Source: an uncultured Bacteroidia bacterium
GTDB taxonomy: Bacteria > Bacteroidota > Bacteroidia > Bacteroidales > F082
Direction: 5' to 3'
DNA length: 47,187 nucleotides
Assembly (NCBI GenBank): GCA_902783365.1
Contig: CACZQL010000003.1
Span: 1-47,187, forward strand
Position numbers and translations under genes: made by a program. The notes under the pieces are model-generated. The model saw only the letters and a program-made list of their open reading frames with translations. It had not been told where the DNA came from and made no database searches. Positions within the stretch are counted from its first letter, which is position 1. Each line of letters opens with the position of its first letter. Below, piece after piece: positions 7,201 to 13,971 of this stretch.

Positions 7201-8376
7201 AGACGAATAGAAGTACAGACAGTTGGGAGCCGTGTTGGCGTATGTGGAATATGAACCATTGGAAAGGATACGCGGATAAGTAGCGTAGGTGCTGTTGGTG
7301 GTCGTGTTGATGTAGCTCCAGCAAATGGGCAGCACATTGTTGCCGGCCGCATAATTGTCAAAACTCTCGCTGTAGCCTAACGCTGCAATCACATCGCATT
7401 CGGTGGCGAAAGCAAACACATCAGAGGCCTCGCTGGCACCATCGGCGGCGCAGTTGGCCACCACATAGAATTCGTAGTTACTGGACGCATCCAAACCTGA
7501 CAGAGTGTAAGGATTAGCGGTCACGTTGGCCACTTCGGTGTAGCTTTCATCAGTAGTCTTTTTGTAATAAAGCGTCCAAGCGGTCTCGCCGCTGTTGGCG
7601 GTCCAGCTCAGTTCGGCTGAGGTGGTAGTGGCGTTGGCGGCAAGGCCCGTAGGAGCTAAGCAGCTCGGGATTTCCTTCACGGTGACATCGTCGGCAAACC
7701 AATAATAGGAATTTGACCCTGAGTTGTGACGGAATGCTATGTTAGCATCTGCAGGAGCCTCAGTGAAGTCAACCGTTTTCTTGACGTGTGTGTTACTGGT
7801 CCATTCGTTGTAAGCGTAATTTGCCACTTCAACGAAAGAGCTGGCATCGGTAATGTCGGTCATATAACCCACAGAGAAGGTGCCACAGCTGGAGTAGGTG
7901 TAGCCTTCGGGGCGGGTCCAGAACTCCACACGGAGGTTGTTGGTGGGCTCATTGAATTGCGGCAATGCCACAAGATTGGAGGTGCTTCCTGCAAATCTCA
8001 AATAGTAAGAACCGTTGTGAGCGTTAGAAGTGCTGCTTCCGCGTGTTACGCCTGCAATAGGTGTCCAGCAGGCAAACGGAGCTTCTGCTTCGAAATCGTA
8101 GGTGTAAGGAATGTCGTAAGTAGAGCACGGTGTGGTGAAGGTCACGCTCTTCCATGTGCTGGTGGGGGTGCTGCCGTCGCACACGCTCTGCACTTTTGCA
8201 GTGTAGGCAGTGGTAGCGGTGAGGTCAGTCAGATCGTAGGTGTAGCCTTCATAGTTTTCTTCAATGATGGTACCATTAAGCTCGATGTTGTAAACGCCGC
8301 TGCCGCCGGTCCAAGTCAATGTGGCGCTGTTGCCGGTAACGTTTTCGGCAACCAAGGTAGCGGGTTTTTCGCACAC
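4252..8376 (-). CDS. FN3/cleaved-adhesin multi-module protein with T9SS sorting domain, 5'-truncated
   Basis: The frame encodes alternating fibronectin-III-like modules and jelly-roll modules of the cleaved-adhesin/choice-of-anchor-J type (openings such as SFDNYAAG, ENFNSLTAG and EGFEGDWTPLCW). A beta-rich segment and a type IX C-terminal sorting domain ending GVYVIRLTNGND-KVQKIVIE follow. Such proteins are exported through the outer membrane and anchored on the surface. The only usable start in frame is GTG at 8376, which falls inside a module and gives no signal peptide. Coding-like sequence (DEPYTYEGGNLLIGTY) continues upstream to about 8589, ending at a stop at 8611-8613 with no ATG. I infer that the 5' end, including the Sec signal, was lost by deletion. 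It may be a pseudogene or a silent cassette. Two heptamer arrays lie in the frame. Confidence 0.75.
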   Translation of the reverse strand: MCEKPATLVAENVTGNSATLTWTGGSGVYNIELNGTIIEENYEGYTYDLTDLTATTAYTAKVQSVCDGSTPTSTWKSVTFTTPCSTYDIPYTYDFEAEAPFACWTPIAGVTRGSSTSNAHNGSYYLRFAGSTSNLVALPQFNEPTNNLRVEFWTRPEGYTYSSCGTFSVGYMTDITDASSFVEVANYAYNEWTSNTHVKKTVDFTEAPADANIAFRHNSGSNSYYWFADDVTVKEIPSCLAPTGLAANATTTSAELSWTANSGETAWTLYYKKTTDESYTEVANVTANPYTLSGLDASSNYEFYVVANCAADGASEASDVFAFATECDVIAALGYSESFDNYAAGNNVLPICWSYINTTTNSTYATYPRILSNGSYSTYANTAPNCLYFYSSGSSEPQPQYAILPEMTGLAGLQVTLMAKGYNASSTLKIGTMSDPTDASTFTMIAEQTLTTSYPTDPFEYLIPADCSDSYLAIMMDAAPSGYNSRGVYVDDMVIREAPTCLKPTELAVSGVSATTATLGWTNGADDQTAWQICLNGDETNLIMANSNPFTIEDLTAFTSYTAKVRAYCGEDSQSDWSNEVSFATLCEAISTFPWTENFNSLTAGIPDCWDNSEGTTTTGTYKWNYYATGHDGAGLCFNSYNNSNGLTNFLKTVSLSLPSDQLMQLSFWYKNPTGGDFSVYISTDGGATHETALATGLTGVSSWTELVISLADYAGQEVVIVFKGTSNYGNGDAYIYLDDVTVMEVPTCMKPTDLEVTATTTEATLSWTAGDSETAWQICLNGDETNLIMAESNPFTIEDLTASTAYTAKVRAYCNADDQSDWSNEVSFATKCEAIVVDAANPFTEGFEGDWTPLCWENIPYIDGTTTRQWTNNTSSSYIHTGAGAAYSGYYGPIYLVMPALQLGTDGDAVQLTFWSYNTFVDDYDKNSIVLLDGENEVELWSPESVINSWEEVTIDLTAYMGQTISLAFKYEGDNAHGWYVDDVRVGAPVSTYTLTINGYEDDTNEGGYYLIASPVTVDLTNHEMTTGDFDLYYFDQAQGKEWINYKGANGNFNLEPGKGYLYAKKATTEGEIFEFTLTGTPYDGDGTIELVYDDNAIDFKGWNLVGNPWSVKAYPNHAFYTMNEDGSGIDVTPNVAGTEVAPMTGIFVVAEAANETVTFDTENPNSKSANLTLNITRNNKLVDRAIVRFGEGRQLPKLQLNSNRTKVFIPQDNKDYAIVNAEAMGELPVNFKAENNGTYTLTISEPCTSHLSPLTFNYLHLIDNMTGNDVDLLVNPSYTFDARTTDYASRFKLVYSAGNLDENNDFAFVSDGNLIVNGKGTLQVIDVLGHQLFSRALSTANCQLPTANFSKGVYVIRLTNGNDVKVQKIVIE
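4327..4361. repeat. 7-bp tandem repeat inside the adhesin's T9SS domain
   Basis: Five units of GTTGGCA (last one GTTGACA) encode, on the minus strand, the in-frame stretch STANCQLPTAN just before the final FSKGVYVIRL segment of the sorting signal. Each unit is 7 bp, so losing or gaining one shifts the frame. Confidence 0.9.
4605..4639. repeat. 7-bp tandem repeat inside the adhesin coding frame
   Basis: AGGTGAG, AGGTGAA, AGGTGAG, AGGTGCA and a partial unit encode the odd stretch EPCTSHLSPLTF on the minus strand, directly before the conserved-looking NYLHLIDNMTG segment. Confidence 0.8.
5870..6800 (-). repeat. Duplicated FN3 module within the adhesin gene
   Basis: Two copies, about 5870-6063 and 6607-6800, encode nearly the same peptide (AWQICLNGDETNLIMA, NPFTIEDLTA, YTAKVRAYC, QSDWSNEVSFAT). 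An exact match of 26 bp lies within them. They can recombine to delete the jelly-roll module between them. Confidence 0.8.
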
Positions 8377-8627
8377 ATCACCGCCTTGTTGGGCAGGTTC
8401 ATAGACGAAAGTAGTCTTGGGGAGGAAATCCTGTGAAGTGCCTGTTCCTGAACCATTATTATACCTTGAGCAACCAGTTTCACCAGTAACTCCATAGAAA
8501 TTGGTTGCTTTATAACCACCCTTAGTTTGGACGTATGTTCCAATCAGCAGGTTGCCGCCTTCGTAGGTGTAAGGTTCGTCAAATATTTTATAAATATAAT
8601 TATTGTTTTTTTATTGAAATGACCTTG

Positions 8628-8635
8628 CAAATATA
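8628..8635 (-). promoter_or_regulatory. -7 element (TAnnTTTG) pointing into the truncated adhesin
   Basis: The minus strand reads TATATTTG in the AT-rich gap 8581-8693. The promoter appears intact although the coding start downstream is missing. No -33 TTG is seen at 19-21 bases. Confidence 0.5.
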
Positions 8636-8693
8636 ATAATTTATAATTAAAAAAGTAGATGAGCAAATTTAGTTTACAAAATTGATTTGGCAG

Positions 8694-9428
8694 TTACTTG
8701 CGGGTGCTGTGTCTTGGCTCGCAATACACCAAAAAAACCGCCGGTTTCTTGTTCAAGTCACCCTTGAAGGTCTTCCAGGCAGCGATGTCCTGGCTGATGA
8801 CCTGCTCGTCGTCACAGGTGAGGTTCGAGGCCACGCAGAGACGGGTGGCGGGATGCAAGCACTTGCACAAGTCCTGCAACATGGCGTTGTTGCGGAACGG
8901 GGTCTCGATGAACAGCTCCGTTTCGTTGCGTGACGAGGAGCGGCGTTCCAACTCCTTGATGGCGTTCTGCCGTTCGGGGCTCTTGATGGGCAGGTAGCCG
9001 TGGAAGGCGAACGCCTGTCCGTTGAAGCCCGAGGCCATCAAGGCCAAAATCATGGCGTTGGGTCCTACCAGGGGGACCACTTGAATGCCCGCCGAATGTG
9101 CCAAGTCAACCACCAAGGCGCCCGGGTCGGCGACACACGGTGTGCCTGCCTCCGACATCAATCCCATGTCTTCGCCCTGCAAGCAGGCGCCGAGATGCTC
9201 CATCAGGTCCAAGTTCCGGGTGTCGTGCTTGTCGAGCTCGATGAACTCGATGTCGTCGATGGGACACTCCATGCCCAAGCGGCTCAGCACCCGGCGTGAG
9301 GTGCGGGTGTTCTCCACCACGAAATGCCGCAGTCGCCGCACGATGTCCAAGGTGCCGGCGGGCAACACCCTTTCAGGTCGCGTTGCGCCCAGCAGGTTCG
9401 GTACCAAGTAAAGCTTTCCGAAAGTCAT
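8694..9428 (-). CDS. RsmI-like SAM-dependent methyltransferase (tetrapyrrole methylase fold)
   Basis: This cytoplasmic protein (244 residues) has the tetrapyrrole-methylase fold shared by RsmI, which 2'-O-methylates C1402 of 16S rRNA. Visible family blocks are LYLVPNLLG at the N-terminus, VVENTRTSRRVLSRLG, the glycine-rich GLMSEAGTPCVADPGA and VVPLVGPNAMILALMASG, and the late FIETPFRNNAM. In RsmI the glycine block is usually SDAGTPxxSDPG, so this is a divergent relative; Bacteroidota often have such a second short homologue. A TTG at 9437 overlaps the dnaA stop, but the ATG at 9428 is preferred. The gene is five bases downstream of dnaA and probably co-transcribed. The exact substrate is inferred. 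Confidence 0.8.
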   Translation of the reverse strand: MTFGKLYLVPNLLGATRPERVLPAGTLDIVRRLRHFVVENTRTSRRVLSRLGMECPIDDIEFIELDKHDTRNLDLMEHLGACLQGEDMGLMSEAGTPCVADPGALVVDLAHSAGIQVVPLVGPNAMILALMASGFNGQAFAFHGYLPIKSPERQNAIKELERRSSSRNETELFIETPFRNNAMLQDLCKCLHPATRLCVASNLTCDDEQVISQDIAAWKTFKGDLNKKPAVFLVYCEPRHSTRK

Positions 9429-9433
9429 GGAGG

Positions 9434-10855
9434 TCAAATAAGGATTTTCTTCTCAATCTCGGCCATCATCGACTTGAACTGCTTGTCGGTGTCCATGCGG
9501 TCGGAGATGGTCTTGCAGGCGTGATGCACGGTGGCGTGGTCCTTGTTGCCGCACTGCTGCCCGATGACGGTGAGGCTGGCCTTGGAGTATTTCTTCGCGA
9601 AATACATGGCGATCTGGCGCGCCTGCACCACCTGGTGCTTGCGTGTGCTTTGTCCCAGCGTCTCCATGGGCAGGGAGAAAAAGTCGCACACCACGTTCAT
9701 GATATATTCCACCGAGACCTCCTTCACCGAGTTTCGGATGAACCGCTCGATGATCTGTTGGGCCAGCTCGATGGTGATGTCTTTTTTGTTCAGCGAGGCC
9801 TGTGCCACCAATGAGATCAACACTCCCTCCAGTTCGCGGATGTTCGTGTGGACGCTCGACGCGATGTACTCCACAATCTCATCGGGCAGCTGGATGCCCT
9901 CGTTGTAGAGCTTGTTGCGTAGGATGGAGCTTCGTGTGGCGGCGTCGGGCATCTGAAGGTCGGCGGTAAGCCCCCACTTGAACCGCGAGAGCAACCTCGG
10001 CTCCATGTCCTGCAAATCCACAGGAAGCTTGTCGCTGGTCAGCACCAGCTGCTTCCCGTTTTGATGCAGGTAGTTGAAAATGTGGAAAAACGTCTCCTGG
10101 GTCTTGGTCTTCTTGGCCAGAAACTGGATGTCGTCGATGATGAGCACGTCGATCATCTGGTAAAACCGGACGAAGTCGTTCTGGTTGTTGTTTTTCGAGG
10201 CGTTGACATACTGGTTGATGAACTGTTCGGCCTGTACGTAAAGCACGGTCTTGTCGGGGAATTTGTGCTTCACATGAAGCCCGATGGCATGGCAGAGATG
10301 GGTCTTGCCCAAGCCCGTCTGGCTGTAAATCAACAAGGGGTTGAAGGCGGTCTTGCCCGGGTTCTCGGCGATGGCCAGTCCGGCGGAACGGGCCAACCGG
10401 TTGCAGTCGCCCTCAATGAAGTTGTCAAACGAATAGTTCTCGTTGAGCTGCGAGTCAATCTCCATCTTTTTCAAGCCGGGAAAGATGAACGGGTTCACCG
10501 GCCCTCCCGACAGGTCCTCCGGAGCAGGATGGCCCAACACGTTGTTCTTCACATCGTCGCGGTTGGTCCCCGGCACCACCATGCGGTAACTCGGCTCGTT
10601 GCTGTCCATGATGATGCTGTATTCCAACTTGCCCTCCATGCCCAACACCTTCTTAATGGTCTTTTTCAACAGGTCGATGTAATGCTCCTCCAGCCACTCG
10701 TAGAAGAACTGGCTCGGCACTTGGATGGTCAAAACATTGTTCGAGAACCCTATCGGCACAATGGGCATAAACCATGTGGAATAGCACGTTTCCGACGTGT
10801 TGTCCTTGATGATCTCAAGGCATCTTCTCCATATCTCGGTGTGGCTTTGCATCAT
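9434..10855 (-). CDS. dnaA: Chromosomal replication initiator DnaA
   Basis: DnaA binds DnaA boxes at oriC and opens the duplex to start replication. The 473-residue protein has all four domains: an N-terminal interaction domain (to about residue 85), a linker, the AAA+ core with Walker A SQTGLGKTH at 178-186 and Walker B VLIIDDIQF at about 237-245, and the C-terminal DNA-binding domain with the signature GNKDHATVHHA. Two consecutive ATG codons open the gene. No convincing DnaA boxes (TTATCCACA) were seen in the 154-bp upstream gap, so oriC is probably elsewhere. An RsmI-like methyltransferase gene follows at once. Confidence 0.98.
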   Translation of the reverse strand: MMQSHTEIWRRCLEIIKDNTSETCYSTWFMPIVPIGFSNNVLTIQVPSQFFYEWLEEHYIDLLKKTIKKVLGMEGKLEYSIIMDSNEPSYRMVVPGTNRDDVKNNVLGHPAPEDLSGGPVNPFIFPGLKKMEIDSQLNENYSFDNFIEGDCNRLARSAGLAIAENPGKTAFNPLLIYSQTGLGKTHLCHAIGLHVKHKFPDKTVLYVQAEQFINQYVNASKNNNQNDFVRFYQMIDVLIIDDIQFLAKKTKTQETFFHIFNYLHQNGKQLVLTSDKLPVDLQDMEPRLLSRFKWGLTADLQMPDAATRSSILRNKLYNEGIQLPDEIVEYIASSVHTNIRELEGVLISLVAQASLNKKDITIELAQQIIERFIRNSVKEVSVEYIMNVVCDFFSLPMETLGQSTRKHQVVQARQIAMYFAKKYSKASLTVIGQQCGNKDHATVHHACKTISDRMDTDKQFKSMMAEIEKKILI

Positions 10856-10889
10856 GGCTTTCCCCTGTTTTTTCGCTCGAATCGGACTG

Positions 10890-10897
10890 CAAATATC
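10890..10897 (-). promoter_or_regulatory. Probable -7 element of dnaA
   Basis: The minus strand reads GATATTTG, one mismatch from TAnnTTTG, 34 bases before the dnaA start. The rest of the gap to 11009 is AT-rich (long A and T runs) and holds no gene. Confidence 0.4.
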
Positions 10898-11009
10898 GTA
10901 TGAAAAAAGTTAATAAAAAATTTTTTTTGCTATTGATTTTGCAGTTTTTTTTCTCTATAATACGAGATTTTTCATCGAATTGGCGTAAAAACGAATGTAA
11001 CAAATTGAT

Positions 11010-11624
11010 TTACACCGTTTTAAGATACGAAACTTTTACTCCGAAAATGTTATTAAATTTCGATACAATTTTTTCGGCGTCGTTTTTTCTTGTTGAAAAC
11101 TCCAAATAGCAGTCCATCTCGAAACGAGGGTTCTGTTGTTCTATGCCGGCTTCTTTCATCACCCGCATCACCTCGTTCATCAAAGGGTAGCCGAACTCCA
11201 GACTATACACGTCGTTGACGGTTTTCTCGACAATCCGGGCGTTGTCCAAGGCATCGCGCGCCGCGGTCTTATAGGCGTTGATGAGCCCCGGTACCCCCAG
11301 CTTGACGCCTCCGAAATAGCGCACCACCACGACGCAGGTGTTGGTGACTTCTTTCGAGAGCAGCTGGTTGAGGATGGGCTTGCCGGCGGTGCCGGAAGGC
11401 TCCCCGTCGTCGGACGAACGGTAACAGGCCCGGTCGGGACCGATGATGAAGGCGTAGCAATGGTGCCGCGCGTCATAATATTTCTTCCTGTACTCAGCCA
11501 AAGCCTGCTTCACCTCCTCCTCGCTATACACGGTGAAGGCGAAAGCCAGGAACTTGCTGCCTTTCTCCTTGTAAAGCCCCTCACCCGGAGCCTCCAGCAT
11601 TTTATAGGTGTCGTTGTCGGTCAT
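11010..11624 (-). CDS. YigZ/IMPACT-family protein
   Basis: The 204-residue protein has the IMPACT N-terminal domain followed by a small C-terminal ferredoxin-like (DUF1949) domain. Family markers are KGSKFLAFAF near the start, ARHHCYAFIIG, the block SSDDGEPSGTAGKPILNQL and VVVRYFGGVKLGVPGLINAYKTAA. Bacterial members (YigZ) are cytoplasmic; their role is not firmly known, although the eukaryotic relative IMPACT acts in translational control. A longer frame starts at 11735, but the ATG at 11624 is chosen because it overlaps the upstream transporter's stop as ATGA and the protein then begins at the usual family position. It is translationally coupled to that gene. Confidence 0.9.
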   Translation of the reverse strand: MTDNDTYKMLEAPGEGLYKEKGSKFLAFAFTVYSEEEVKQALAEYRKKYYDARHHCYAFIIGPDRACYRSSDDGEPSGTAGKPILNQLLSKEVTNTCVVVVRYFGGVKLGVPGLINAYKTAARDALDNARIVEKTVNDVYSLEFGYPLMNEVMRVMKEAGIEQQNPRFEMDCYLEFSTRKNDAEKIVSKFNNIFGVKVSYLKTV

Positions 11625-12493
11625 GGCTTCAGGGTGATGAGGATTACGGCGACAATGGCAATGCCCAGTCCCAGGTAGTTTTTCCAAGTGAGTTTCTCCT
11701 TGAAGAGCGCCAGTCCGGCCAAGGCGGTGAGGCATACCACCCCGATGTTATACACGGGGAAAAGCACCACGTTGTCGAAGACCCGCATGGCGTGATAGAC
11801 GAAAAAGGTGGAGAAGAAGTTGACCACTCCGAGCACGATGCCTCCCGCGGCGTTTTTCCATTGCCATCGCGACTTGCCTTTCACCAGACTGTAACCTGCC
11901 AAGGGGACGCTGAAAAGGAACGACACGCTGTAGATGAAGGCAATCATGGGGGTGGGGTCGTCGGCATGGTTGGCGGTCTCGGTGAGCTTCATCAGCACGT
12001 CGCCGATGCCGGTGCAACCAAAAATCAGCACAGGCAACAGCCGGATGAACCAGGAGGACTTCCCGGTTTTGGCCTCGCCTTGTTCACGTCCGCCCACCAC
12101 CAAAAACAGGGCCAACAGCGCCAGCGCGACCCCGATGGCCGACAACCATCCCAGACGCTCTTTCAACACCAACACCCCGAACAAGGTGGGGATGACCACT
12201 GAGAGCTTGCTCGACAGCGAGGTTACGGTCACCCCGGACCGCTGGCTCGACACCAGCATCAGCACGTAGGTAAGGATGAACCAGAAACCTGTCCACAGCG
12301 AGAGCGGAAACCATGGCTCCCCAACGGGAGAGGCGAGGGGGCCGTGGAGCGCACTGACCAAAAAACCAACCGCGGTGGCAGTGAGGTAATTCCACGACAA
12401 GGCTTGGTGGTTGTCGATGTTGAAACGGCTGAACAGCCGCATGACCACGAAAATCGCGGTCGAAAACAAGATGGCAAGGACGAGGTACATCAT
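11621..12493 (-). CDS. EamA/DMT-family transporter
   Basis: This 290-residue inner-membrane protein has about ten hydrophobic helices arranged as two EamA repeats, the drug/metabolite transporter architecture. The second repeat begins near residue 150 (SSWFIRLLPVLIFGCTGIGDVLM), and the chain ends in a short basic tail after VAVILITL. Such carriers export or import small metabolites, sugars or amino acids; nothing here points to a particular substrate. Its stop overlaps the start of the YigZ gene by four bases, so the two form an operon. The start is divergent from prmC across a 40-bp gap. Confidence 0.85.
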   Translation of the reverse strand: MMYLVLAILFSTAIFVVMRLFSRFNIDNHQALSWNYLTATAVGFLVSALHGPLASPVGEPWFPLSLWTGFWFILTYVLMLVSSQRSGVTVTSLSSKLSVVIPTLFGVLVLKERLGWLSAIGVALALLALFLVVGGREQGEAKTGKSSWFIRLLPVLIFGCTGIGDVLMKLTETANHADDPTPMIAFIYSVSFLFSVPLAGYSLVKGKSRWQWKNAAGGIVLGVVNFFSTFFVYHAMRVFDNVVLFPVYNIGVVCLTALAGLALFKEKLTWKNYLGLGIAIVAVILITLKP

Positions 12494-12521
12494 AATGCGG
12501 CAAAAATAAAAAAGTTTTGGT

Positions 12522-12529
12522 TATCTTTG
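12522..12529 (+). promoter_or_regulatory. -7 element (TAnnTTTG) of prmC
   Basis: TATCTTTG ends four bases before the prmC ATG. Transcription would begin at or inside the start codon, so the mRNA may be leaderless or nearly so. Confidence 0.55.
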
Positions 12530-12533
12530 CACC

Positions 12534-13460
12534 ATGATAGGCTTTAATCTGCATAAAGTGAGGCGGCATTTCATCGATGAGCTGGCCCGGCGCTTCCCGA
12601 TGCGCGAGGCGGAGCAGCTCATGCGCGTCTTGTTGGAAGACCTCTTCGGCATTGACTGGAAACGTCTGCTCATGGAACCGGCACTCCGCATCGAGGAGGC
12701 GGACTACGCCCGTCTCAAAAACGCCGTGGGCCAACTTTTGGAAGGGGTTCCTGTACAGTATGTGACCGGCATGGCATGGTTCGACGGTATTAATATAAAG
12801 GTGAATCCCTCGGTGCTCATCCCCAGGCCTGAGACCGAAGAGCTGGTGCAACGGGTGGCCGACGGGCTATCCGCGAGGCTCAACGGGCATCTTCGTCTGA
12901 CCGACGCTGAAGGTCTGGCCCTTACGGGGAAGCCCCCCCTGAGGGTGTGGGACCTCTGCACCGGCTCGGGGTGTATCGCCATCGCCTTGGCCAAGAGGTT
13001 CCCCCAAGTGGAGGTCAAAGCCATCGATGTGTCGCCCGAGGCCATCGCCTTGGCCCGGGAAAATGCCCTCGCCCATGGGGTGGAGGTCGAGTTTGTCGTG
13101 GATGACCTGCTTTGCCCCCAGTCGGAGGTGCTGAACGAGTCTGTGGATGTGGTGGTGAGCAATCCCCCATACGTCCGTGAGAGCGAACGGGCCGCCATGG
13201 AGTCCAACGTGTTGGATCATGAACCCTCATTGGCCTTGTTCGTCCCCGACGACGACCCGCTGCGGTTTTATCGCGTTATCCTTGAACTGGCAAAGCCTCG
13301 TCTAACCCCGGAAGGCTCAGTCTGGTTCGAGATTAATGAGGCGATGGGGGAGGAGCTGTCTCGTCTTTGCCAGGAGTTAGGCTTCCAGCCTGCCATCCAT
13401 CATGATTTCGCCGACCGCCCCCGTTTTTTAACGGCAAAAGCCCTCTTCGCGAAAAAATAA
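12534..13460 (+). CDS. prmC: Release factor glutamine N5-methyltransferase PrmC (HemK)
   Basis: PrmC methylates the glutamine of the GGQ motif in release factors RF1 and RF2. The 308-residue protein has the small N-terminal helical domain (residues 1-75) and a Rossmann methyltransferase domain with WDLCTGSGCIAIALA (SAM-binding motif I). The catalytic NPPY motif sits in VVSNPPYVRESE. There is extra sequence between PRPETEEL and motif I, where chains in this family vary. It starts beside a divergent promoter region and is followed by a heptamer array and rnpB. The window also carries prfC, another termination factor, far downstream. Confidence 0.95.
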   Translation: MIGFNLHKVRRHFIDELARRFPMREAEQLMRVLLEDLFGIDWKRLLMEPALRIEEADYARLKNAVGQLLEGVPVQYVTGMAWFDGINIKVNPSVLIPRPETEELVQRVADGLSARLNGHLRLTDAEGLALTGKPPLRVWDLCTGSGCIAIALAKRFPQVEVKAIDVSPEAIALARENALAHGVEVEFVVDDLLCPQSEVLNESVDVVVSNPPYVRESERAAMESNVLDHEPSLALFVPDDDPLRFYRVILELAKPRLTPEGSVWFEINEAMGEELSRLCQELGFQPAIHHDFADRPRFLTAKALFAKK

Positions 13461-13477
13461 AAACCGTTATAGGAAAA

Positions 13478-13508
13478 ATTCCGCATTCCGCATTCCGCAT
13501 TCCGCATT
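13478..13508. repeat. 7-bp tandem repeat upstream of rnpB
   Basis: Four exact units of ATTCCGC plus ATT, eight bases before the rnpB -7 element, in the region where a -33 element would lie. Changes in copy number could alter promoter spacing. Confidence 0.85.
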
Positions 13509-13515
13509 ATTTCCC

Positions 13516-13523
13516 TACCTTTG
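13516..13523 (+). promoter_or_regulatory. -7 element of rnpB
   Basis: TACCTTTG matches TAnnTTTG and ends seven bases before the predicted RNA start, the expected distance. Confidence 0.65.
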
Positions 13524-13530
13524 CCGCCGC

Positions 13531-13892
13531 GATGAGAGGGACTGTCGCGCGCCGGGAGAGCCGGCACGAGGAAAGTCGGGACAGCGTAGAGCACCATACT
13601 TCCCAACAGGAAGGTGCCCGAAAGGGTAACAGCAAGTGCCACAGAAAATTACCGCCTCCAAAAGAGGTAAGGGTGAAAACGTGAGGTAAGAGCTCACGCA
13701 TCGGGTGGTGACACTCAGGTGGGGTAAACCTTATGGGCTGCAAGACCAAGTAAGAAGATGCAGGCCTCCGGGCCGAAAGGGCTGCTCGTCCGAGTCTTTT
13801 GGGTAGGTCGCTGGAGCCTGCGGGCGACCGCAGGCCGAGAGAAATGACAGTCGCCCCGAAAGGGGAACAGAATCCCGCTTACCACTCTCATC
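13531..13892 (+). ncRNA. rnpB: RNase P RNA (bacterial class A)
   Basis: RNase P RNA is the catalytic part of the ribozyme that trims tRNA 5' ends. The terminal helix P1 is visible as GATGAGAG (13531-13538) pairing with CTCTCATC (13885-13892). Conserved region I appears as GAGGAAAGTC near the 5' end. The matching 3' conserved elements, including ACAGAA and the CCGCTTACC-like end, lie near 13868-13884. The length of about 362 bases is normal. No protein-coding gene occupies the 13461-13971 gap. Confidence 0.95.
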
Positions 13893-13946
13893 GCTTTTTA
13901 TGGATAATAATTTGACCGCTTTGTCGTTTTCAATCAAAACATTCCG

Positions 13947-13954
13947 TATCTTCG
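13947..13954 (+). promoter_or_regulatory. Possible -7 element of the TPR gene
   Basis: TATCTTCG is one mismatch from TAnnTTTG, 18 bases before the chosen start. The same TTCG variant precedes kdsC. Confidence 0.35.
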
Positions 13955-13971
13955 TGCCAAATTTGCTAACG

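Noticed and set aside
10856-11009. Possible oriC next to dnaA
   Set aside because: The gap is AT-rich but short, and no DnaA-box cluster was found. AT-richness alone is explained by the promoter region.
12084-12851. Minus-strand frame crossing the gap between prmC and the DMT transporter
   Set aside because: It overlaps two well-supported genes in other frames and has no recognisable domain.
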